A stretch of DNA of 64,000 bases from Gloeopeniophorella convolvens (lineage: Eukaryota; Basidiomycota; Agaricomycetes; Russulales), in contig WTXD01000075.1 of NCBI GenBank assembly GCA_022496205.1, forward strand, positions 46,646 through 110,645, read 5' to 3'. The notes under the pieces were generated by a model, which was not told the DNA's origin, did no database searches, and saw only the letters and a list, made by a program, of their open reading frames with translations. Positions 56,762 to 64,000 of the stretch are shown here, one piece after another (position 1 is the stretch's first letter; the number at the start of each line of letters is the position of its first letter). A program made the translations under genes and the position numbers.

Positions 56762-59700
56762 TAGGCTCGGGAACTTCGATCCTTCCACGAGCCCTCTTCA
56801 AGACTAATGTATTCGTACCACTAGACAATGCAATTCGAGTTCTTTTGGCTATACGAACATCAGAAAAACGGATCGACAGCGTAGCACTCATCGACAGCGG
56901 TGCTACAGACAACATAATAAGCCAAGAACTGGCTTACCAACACCACCTACCACTACAAGTACTCCAACGACCGCGCGTTATACGAAACACAGACGGAACC
57001 CGAAACAAAGCAGGCAACATTACCCACTTTGTTGAACTATCGGCCACCGCTTCAGGACGAACCCAAATGCAGAAGTTCTATGTATCAAATATTGGCAAAG
57101 AGCAAATCATCCTCGGTATCCCTGGCTCAAAGCGTTCGAACCCAAATCGAATGGGCCAAATGCAAACTAGCAGAAGACGTGCATCCCATATCCCTATCCA
57201 CCTCAGACGCCCATCGCGCACGAGTGGCCCTTCAGTCAAAAAGGGAGGAAGACGAACAAAATGGAAGTACCACGTACAAAGTGGCACAAGTCTTAGGATT
57301 GCGGGAGTTGACCCGATCTCCCTAGAAGAGGGAGATGAAATATACCTAGGATTACCATCAACCAAAATATCGTCAATCGTATCTCACAAGCACAACAAAT
57401 GGCAGAGGCGGCAACACCTATCACGACGACTGGTATTCCCCCGGAATACCAGCAATATCACAAAGTCTTCAGCGAAGAAGCGGCTCAACGATTCCCTGAT
57501 CCCCGACCATGGGATCATGCAATAGACCTCAAGGAAAACGCACCCCCGGAGTTAAATTGCAAGGTATACCCGCTTTCGCCATCGGAACAAGAAGCCCTAG
57601 ACAAATTCGTCAAGGAACATCTGGACAAAGGCTACATCCGATCCTCAGGCTCCAAATACGCATCACCCTTCTTCTTCGTCAAGAAAAAGGACGGGAAACT
57701 ACGCCCAGTACAGGACTATCGACGACTGAACGAATATACCATCCGGAACCACTACCCCCTCCCCTCATCGAAGAACTAATCCACAAGTTCAACACGCAAA
57801 GATCTTCACCAAGTTCGATGTGCGATGGGGGTACAACAACATCCGAATCAAGGAAGGCGACCAATGGAAGCAGCGTTTAAAACCAACCGAGGACTATTCG
57901 AACCCATGGTCATGTTCTTTGGATTAACCAACTCACCTTCTACCTTCCAAACGATGATGAACGAAATCTTCAAGGAAGAAATCGATTCCGGATAGTGATC
58001 ATTTATATGGACGACATACTCATCGCAACCCCAAACGACATTGAACTGCACCGTAAAATGGTACACCGCGTACTCACCAAACTACAAGACAACGACTTGT
58101 ACCTAAAACCGGAGAAATGTACCTTTGAAGTGGACCAAGTGGAGTACCTTGGAGTGGTGATCGACGGAACCGGACTAGCCATGGACCCGATCAAGGTCAA
58201 AGGCATCGCAGACTGGCCAGTACCCAAATCGGTCAAACACGTCCGAGCCTTTCTAGGTTTTGGTAACTTCTACCGCCGGTTCATCAAAGACTTTGGGAAG
58301 ATCGCACGACCCCTTAATGACCTCACAAAGAAGGAGAACCCCTGGCATTGGGGACAACAAGAACAAAACGCGTTCGACCAACTGAAGTGCGCTTTCCTCA
58401 ACAAACCCGTCCTACGACATATAGACCACGACCTTCCCTTCTTCTTAGAGACCAACGCATCCGCGTTCGCCACTGGAGCGGTCCTCTCCCAAGAGAAGGA
58501 AGACGGCAAGCGACATCCTGTTGCGTATTATTCCAGTTCGTTCACACCCCCGGAACGAAATTATGACATCTATGACCGAGAATTGCTGGCGGTGATCAAA
58601 GCCCTCAAAGAATGGAGACATCATCTCGCTGGAGCGCTTCACCCAATCACAATTCTCACGGACCACCAAAATCTCTTATACTTCCGACAAGCTCGGAAAG
58701 TGACAAGGAGACAAGCGCGCTGGCATGAAGAACTAGCTGACTTCAACTTCGTAATCAAACATGTACCCGGACGAGACCATACTCCAGCAGATGCACTATC
58801 TCGACGACCAGATCACGACGACGGAAGTCAAGACAACGAGAATACCGTCCTCCTACCAGAGGAAGTATTTGTCCACCTCGCTGAATTCCTCCGACGCAAC
58901 GTAGAAGAACGAGTCCAATACCAACAACGACTAAACGAACAAGTATGCCCCCACAATATACGGAGAAGAGTACCGGTTGGATAGAAAACGCACAAGGGCA
59001 CGATGGGTACCGATGACAAGGCACTTAAACAAGAAATCGTGAGACAATATCACGATCGACCAAGCGCCGGACATCCAGGAATCCACAAAACCTAAGAAAA
59101 GGTCAAACAACATGGCATTGGGTAGGAATCAACGAATTCGTGCAAAAATACGTACAAGGATGCGCTGACTGTCAAAGGATGAAGGTTCTGACTCATAAAC
59201 CAAAAGTCGAACTCATGCCGATCGAACCAGAACGACAAACCACTCCCTTTAGACATGTCGCAATGGATTCATCACGAAATTACCCAAATCCAACAGCTAC
59301 GACTCAATATTCGTCGTAGTCGACCACGACAGCACGAAGGAGCAGTGTTCATACCCTGCAAAGAAGCTATGATGGCGACCGATGTCACAAAACTCTACAT
59401 CGACCACGTCTTCCGACGGTTCGGACTACCGGCAAGCATCATCTCCGATCGAGACACGCGGTTCACTGCCCACTTCACCAAAGAACTCTGCAAGAAATTG
59501 CAGATTAAACAAAAAATGTCCACGGCTTACCACCCACAAACAGATGGACAAACTGAACGAGTAAACCAAGAACTCGAACAGTATCTCCGATTCTGGGTAA
59601 ACGGACGGCAAAACGACTGGGCAGATTGGTTACCGCTCGCCGAGTTTGCGCATAACTCAAACCAACACTCCACCACGAACAAAACCCCATTCGAAGTCAT

Positions 59701-60355
59701 GATGGGGTACCGACCAGACGATACCGGAAGTACACCGGAACATCACGATTACCAGGAGTCACTGAACGACTCCAATGAATTAACGACATCCGACACGACG
59801 CACACCGCCCTCAAATGGGCAAGTACGAGAATGAAAGAACGACGAGGAGGAACACCCCCTCATTGCAAGAAGGTCAACACGTGTGGCTAGAAGGCAAGAA
59901 CCTCCACACAGCATACCCCACAGCAAAACTAGCACCACGCCGCCACGGACCATTCAAGATAACGAAGAAGTTATCCCCTGTCTCCTTCCAGCTCGCCCTT
60001 CCCACTCATTTTCGCATCCACAACGTGTTTCACGCCTCGTTGTTGACGCCATACACGAGACGACCGAACATGGACCCAACTTCACACCACCACCCCCTGA
60101 CCTTATCGACGGTGAAGAGGACAAGAGATAGAAGCAATCCTCAACTCTCGTGTTTTCCGCAAGAAAATGAGTACCTCATCAAGTGGCTCGGCTTCCCAGA
60201 CGCCGAGAATGAATGGTTCCAGCAAGCCTCATGCATGCACAGGAGGCAGTCGAAGCGTTTCACAAAACACACCCTGACGCACCAGGACCGACCCTTTATC
60301 CCACGAAGCAACGAGGACGTCGCTCTTAAAAGGGGGGGTAATTTCTCATCTTTTC
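56758..60355 (+). pseudogene. pol: protease-RT-RNase H-integrase-chromodomain, frameshifted
   Basis: Domains in order: aspartic protease (ALIDSGATDNIIS, about 56,880), reverse transcriptase (57,399-58,250; FFVKKKDGKLR, YMDDILIA at about 58,007), RNase H (VAYYSSSFTPPERNYDIYDREL), integrase with an H/H..C/C finger (CADCQRMK, about 59,160) and core (FGLPASIISDRDTRF, YHPQTDGQTERVNQELEQY), and a chromodomain (EYLIKWLGFPDAENEWF, about 60,170). Frame changes occur near 57,120-57,150, 57,330-57,400, 57,770, 57,870, 57,990, 58,980 and 59,270-59,820. The chromodomain marks the chromovirus branch, whose integrases favour histone-marked chromatin. The region ends at a purine run AAAAGGGGGGG (about 60,337). 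Confidence 0.9.
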
Positions 60356-60394
60356 GTCAGACTCCCCGGTCTACAACAACCGAGCACTTCCACC

Positions 60395-61450
60395 ATGTCC
60401 TTCACATTCAACAACACCGACTACGACGCCCTGTCCACTGCTCCCGCACTCCCTCTCCTCCATACATCCCCAGTCCCCCGACTACATCGTATCTACGACC
60501 ATAGACCCATCGTCCTCATGCAAGCCCCCACTACATTCGACTCTCCCCCCTCTCCGGGCGGAACACCCGTATCCGAGGCTCCACTCCCCGTCCCCCTCCT
60601 GCCACGGACCCCAGCACCTGGCACGCTTACATGCCTCCTTCAACGACGCCGCCGAGGTTCACGAGGCCACGGTCCCGACTGAAGAAGAAACCCAGGCCTA
60701 CAACGAGGCCCACCTTGTTCCACCATCTCCCCCTACCCCAGAAGCGGAGCGTGAACGCCGAGAGTCGGTCGAACAAGAGATACTCCACGAAGACGACGCC
60801 ATGGAGAAACTTATTCAACGCGCCGCCACAATCACCATCGGAGCAATGTCGCTCCATCTCCCCGACCACCCCTTCCCAGTCGAACTCCGCTCTCTCATCG
60901 TCCAGTACGCGCTGGACCAGCTCAAGGAGGTAGAAGACTGGTTGAACTTACCTCAAGAACGCGTCCAATACCTCCTCGACGAAGCGGACCGGACGGACGA
61001 CGCGGTAATCAACCGGTACCTCACTAGGGCGATCGTGGAGTTCCAGCACGACCCCCGACTCAGGGGGTTCACCAAGAACGAGGGGGAGCACGTGAAAGAG
61101 TTCACCATCACCGGACCCTACGGGGACATAGTGCGCCCCCGCTATTATAAACTCATCGATTGCGCTGAACCGTATTACCTCGCACTCGCCACCGCCACTC
61201 CTACGAGGTGTGCGTCCGTGCCTCGCGGACCCCACCCCGGTCCCAGACCGCCTTACGCGCCGACTTCTACACGGACCTCGTAGCGTCCGAACCCCACATG
61301 ATGAGTCGCATCCGACAGCTCGCTGACCCGGGTCGTGGGAGACATCCCCGCTCCAGACTTCCACCGCCAAATCGGGCGATCGACAACGAGGTCAACGCGC
61401 TACAAGAGCGGCGTTATCGCCTCGCCCGTGACGTTGACCCGTGGTAGTCA
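60395..61450 (+). pseudogene. Unknown third ORF of the chromovirus, between pol and 3' LTR
   Basis: Downstream of pol an ATG frame begins at 60395 (MSFTFNNTDYDALSTAP, Pro-rich). After one or more frame changes near 60,630 it passes into a longer acidic and helical segment (60,660-61,280) containing MEKLIQRAATITIGAMSLHL and VEDWLNLPQERVQYLLDEAD; fragments of coding-like sequence continue to about 61,450. I recognise no env, protease or other known domain, no signal peptide and no membrane helix. It lies where env-like ORFs sit in some gypsy elements, but nothing in the sequence supports an envelope function. Confidence 0.55.
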
Positions 61451-61712
61451 GGCTCGAAACGCGGCCCTCGTCCGACGCGCCCATCTCGACAACATCTATA
61501 CCACCACCGGACACCGACGCCTCAATCGCATCCCGCCCATGCGAGCTCCAGCTCCAGCTCCGGATCGATTAGGTCAAACCACTCGGCGGCCCCAGCAACG
61601 AGCGAGGAACGCCTCGTTGTCGTCAAGACCCTTATCCGATGAGGGACAGCACGGCCGTCGTCACGCACGGACCCCCCTCACCTCGACATCTGAAAGCTGG
61701 GGCTTTCATCCT

Positions 61713-61725
61713 AAAGCGGGGGTAA
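61713..61725 (+). other. Polypurine tract of the chromovirus
   Basis: AAAGCGGGGGTAA lies directly before the 3' LTR and is the probable plus-strand primer site. A second, very similar run (AAAAGGGGGGGTAA) ends pol at about 60,337-60,350. Confidence 0.65.
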
Positions 61726-62245
61726 TGTTACGGCTCTACGTACTGCCCTACTATTTTTTCTTACTCTTTCCTTTTTCGTACGGTACGCGCCTCGTTCTCG
61801 CGCTGCGCCGCTCGTCTCGTCTCCTCGTTCCCTTGCGCCGCACCGCCTCCCTGACTCCTCGCGCCTCGTTTACGACTACCAGGATCCCTGTCTTCGTTTA
61901 TGCAAACCCTTCTGTACGATATAGCTGTGCCGCGTCGAGTATTTAAGGACTAGCTCATTCGCTCTGTAACTACAAGCTTGTCCTCCTGTATTCTCCAGTA
62001 CAGTAGCTACAGCGCGAATACGAGTCCCTTCTCCTCTCTATCCTCAGTCCGAGCGACCCGATTGGTCGCCCATCGTCACCACGTCCCAGCCTATCGACGA
62101 GGATCCACGCGGATCCACGAACTTGACTCCAACCGAACCCTTCGTCGCATCGAGTCCCGACTGGGAGCATCGACGCGAACCAGAGCCGTCCGTGCCCAGC
62201 GACGACGATTCAACACCTGAACCCGAGTCGCGCACGAACGTTACA
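61726..62245 (+). repeat. 3' LTR (520 bp)
   Basis: Second LTR, from TGTTACGGCTC to GAACGTTACA. Relative to the 5' LTR it has about 20 substitutions, clustered in the last third, one extra T in an early T-run and one T fewer near 61,900. Confidence 0.93.
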
Positions 62246-62690
62246 CCTGTGCTGAATGTTTGATTGTGAAGCGTTCGTCCGCATTTTCCCGAGTGATCGA
62301 CAAAGACGAACCAGAGGAACAAGAGAATCGAAAATTTACTCCTCATATCTTCCAGCCAGCTGCAACAGGAAAGATGTACGCTGCGGGATATGGTGACCTT
62401 ATTAAGGGGGTACGTACTACCTATACAGGTTCAAAATTCAAGATCAACCCGAGATTAATCATGTTTCGCGCAGACATCAGACTTTCATGAAACGCTCCGG
62501 TGTTTCACTCGGAAAGCTGTAGCAGGGAAGTTTGATGACAAGCCAGTCTTCATTGGGCTCATCCAAGCAGCCATAAATTCCTTTGAACGTCAAGAATGAG
62601 GGAAAGGGCTGCAGAACATGAAGTACATGCCTGAACACGACAAGTTCATGCAAAATTTATTCTTTGTACGGCTATCCAATACTGGTGGTT
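62246..62690 (+). pseudogene. Possible truncated coding remnant after the 3' LTR
   Basis: Two adjoining plus-strand frames look protein-like (KFTPHIFQPAATGKMY around 62,340, and RCFTRKAVAGKFDDKPVF around 62,520), ending with TGA at about 62,600. They lack a start and need a frame change between them. I do not recognise the family. They do not continue the C2-NACHT gene on the left side of the retroelement. Confidence 0.3.
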
Positions 62691-62698
62691 AATTTTGT

Positions 62699-62740
62699 AA
62701 AAACTACTTCACTAATATCCACAATAGTGAAGTAGTTTTT
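62699..62740. repeat. Perfect inverted repeat (16-bp arms, 10-bp loop)
   Basis: AAAAACTACTTCACTA (62699-62714) and its exact reverse complement (62725-62740) flank ATATCCACAA. It marks the left end of the AT-rich block. Confidence 0.9.
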
Positions 62741-62799
62741 TGCACTAATAACCACAGCAGTAGTATCCATAGTAGTAACTACTATGCCATGAAAGCATA

Positions 62800-62960
62800 G
62801 TATATACTACTACTGGTTATTACTGTAGTACTATAGTGTATACTACACTGGTTATTACTGTGATACTATAGTATATACTACACTAATTGTTACTGTAGTA
62901 TTGTAGTATATACTATACTAGTTACTACTGTGGTGATATAGTAAATACAATAGGTAGTAG
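62800..62960. repeat. Tandem array, period about 39-40 bp
   Basis: Three to four imperfect copies of a unit reading TTACTGTAGTACTATAGTAT then ATACTACACTGG, followed by diverged TA-rich sequence. The units are themselves partly palindromic (TATAGTATATACTA). Confidence 0.7.
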
Positions 62961-62999
62961 TAAATACTATAGTGATTACTACTATAGCTATTATAGTAA

Positions 63000-63400
63000 A
63001 TAAAAGATTAATCTAAAGGGTAGATAAGATATAGATAACTGATTAAGGCTGATAAGAAGATCTAGCCACTAGATAACTGCTGATAGTAAGATTCAAATGA
63101 TAGATAAGGGTTGATAAGAAGATCAGATCTATAGATTAGCACTGATAAGAGATCTTAGTAGTAGATCAACACTGATAAGATAATCTGGCTAATTGATTAA
63201 GATTGATAAAGAGATCTATTATCTAAATAAAGGATAATAAGGAGATTTAGATAGTAGATAAGGATTGATAAAATAGATCTAGATAATAGATAAGGATTGA
63301 TAAGAAGATCTAGATAATAGATAAAGATTGATAAGAAGATCTAAATGGTAGATAAAGGGTGATAAGAAGATCTAGATAGGAGATAAGATATAAGAAAAAA
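63000..63400. repeat. Minisatellite, period about 31 bp
   Basis: About ten imperfect copies of a unit GATAAGAAGATCTAGATAAT followed by AGATAAGGATT; the copies between 63,260 and 63,390 are nearly regular, the ones to the left more diverged. Confidence 0.8.
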
Positions 63401-63466
63401 ACCTAGATAAAAGATCTTGATAGTAAATTTACATTAATAAGAGAATATAAAGATTGTTTTGACTAC

Positions 63467-63510
63467 TTAGATTAGATTAGATTAGATTAGATTAGATTAG
63501 ATTAGATTAG
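63467..63510. repeat. (ATTAG)n microsatellite
   Basis: Eight perfect ATTAG units plus a partial unit. It differs from the TTAGGG telomere repeat of basidiomycetes. Confidence 0.95.
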
Positions 63511-64000
63511 AAGTGTTATAATTATATAGCCATAAAGGGTGTGAGCCATAGTAGACCAATGTTATAATCTCTTATCTTTTCTTTTCTTTCAATATACTTC
63601 AACTTTATAATAACTCACACCTATGTTCTACTACTTCTTATCTAACATCACCTAGATTATTTTACAACTCAGATGCCCTATACACCAACTTCCAGTGCAA
63701 TTTCAGAGCATACACTACTGAACTCTACCATTTTTTACTTAGTTTCTACATCCACTTATCCTCTTAGACTATATAACTATATCTTACTAATACCTTTCTT
63801 TTCATTGGTTATTTCCTTCTTTATACACTCATTTACTTTATATTTTTTCATCTTAGAGTTCTATAGCTACCTAGGAATGGGCTCAGGATAACTTACTAAT
63901 AGGTCTCTAGATAATAGAAACACTCAACAAGCATTCCTATAGGATGAGTAAAGTTATAGCTAATGTTTCTTGGAGTTACCTGATAGTTTTAGTTAGTTCC

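Larger units (their letters stand above)
54667..62245 (+). mobile_element. Chromovirus (chromodomain Ty3/gypsy LTR retrotransposon), degenerate
   Basis: A 7,579-bp element with two 520-bp LTRs, gag, pol (protease, RT, RNase H, integrase), a C-terminal chromodomain, and about 1.37 kb of extra sequence with an unknown ORF before the 3' LTR. The pol frame is broken in several places, so this copy cannot be autonomous. The LTRs differ at roughly 20 positions plus two 1-base indels (about 96% identical by eye), so it is not a fresh insertion. The bases flanking the two ends (AGAAG and CCTGT) are not a target duplication. Confidence 0.93.
62691..64000. other. AT-rich satellite-like block
   Basis: Composition changes abruptly to strongly AT-rich DNA that runs to the window edge. 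It comprises a perfect hairpin, a tandem array built on TACTATAGTATATACTAC-like units, a GATAAGAAGATCTAGATAA minisatellite, an ATTAG repeat, and T-rich sequence with only one short hydrophobic ORF (63673-63891) that I regard as chance. Confidence 0.8.

Noticed and set aside
60395..61450. Envelope gene of the chromovirus
   Set aside because: The position is suggestive, but there is no signal peptide, membrane anchor or cleavage site.
63467..63510. Telomere repeat
   Set aside because: The unit is ATTAG, not TTAGGG, and the tract is short and internal.
63673..63891. 72-codon hydrophobic ORF in the AT-rich block
   Set aside because: A T-rich composition yields Phe/Ile/Leu/Tyr-rich frames by chance; there is no other support.
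1..64000. CRISPR arrays, operons, bacterial signals
   Set aside because: No regularly spaced direct repeats with unique spacers; the intron-rich genes show that this is eukaryotic nuclear DNA.

Overview
The window looks like nuclear DNA of an Agaricomycete (mushroom-forming basidiomycete), and polypore-like fungi would fit. The evidence is short GT-AG introns in nearly every gene, many of them interrupting small exons, very GC-rich coding DNA, C2-NACHT-WD40 (STAND/NLR-like) genes, fungal F-box-type paralogues, a chromodomain Ty3/gypsy element and a LINE with a 3' poly-A. The order is inference from gene content; no species can be named from the sequence alone. All multi-exon models below were built by hand from splice signals, reading phase and comparison of paralogues inside the window.

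Layout. 0-6.4 kb: the 3' end of one unknown gene and a fuller second copy of it (about 3.1 kb apart), each followed by degenerate minus-strand sequence; gene-poor. 6.4-10.3 kb: two acetate/ammonium-transporter (GPR1/FUN34/YaaH, 'ATO') paralogues, head to head. 10.3-13.0 kb: no convincing gene. 13.0-14.2 kb: a peroxisomal dienoyl-CoA isomerase (C-terminal AKL). 14.4-26.8 kb: four paralogous F-box-type genes with the same five-exon plan (two on +, two on -), enclosing a CaM-kinase gene. 27.6-35.5 kb: an aldehyde dehydrogenase with a 14-nt exon, a mitochondrial DEAD-box helicase (MRH4-like) and a 13-exon cytochrome P450 carrying an apparent one-base frameshift.

37.6-54.7 kb is an innate-immunity-like cluster: a dead C2-NACHT-WD40 gene (in-frame stops, a frameshift and a 274-bp MITE inside its WD40 array), a 5'-truncated LINE with a 13-bp target duplication, an intact-looking C2-NACHT-WD40 paralogue with 14 WD repeats, and the C2-domain stub of a third copy cut off by a 7.6-kb chromovirus (54,667-62,245). 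That element has 520-bp LTRs, gag and pol with several breaks, a chromodomain, and an additional 1.3-kb region with an unknown ORF between pol and the 3' LTR. Beyond the 3' LTR the sequence changes abruptly to AT-rich satellite-like DNA (62.7-64.0 kb), and no target-site duplication flanks the LTR pair, so the retroelement sits on a compositional and structural junction.

The metabolic genes (acetate transport, peroxisomal beta-oxidation, aldehyde oxidation, P450) are compatible with lipid/C2 and lignocellulose-related metabolism, but they are independent eukaryotic genes; no co-regulation can be read from the sequence.
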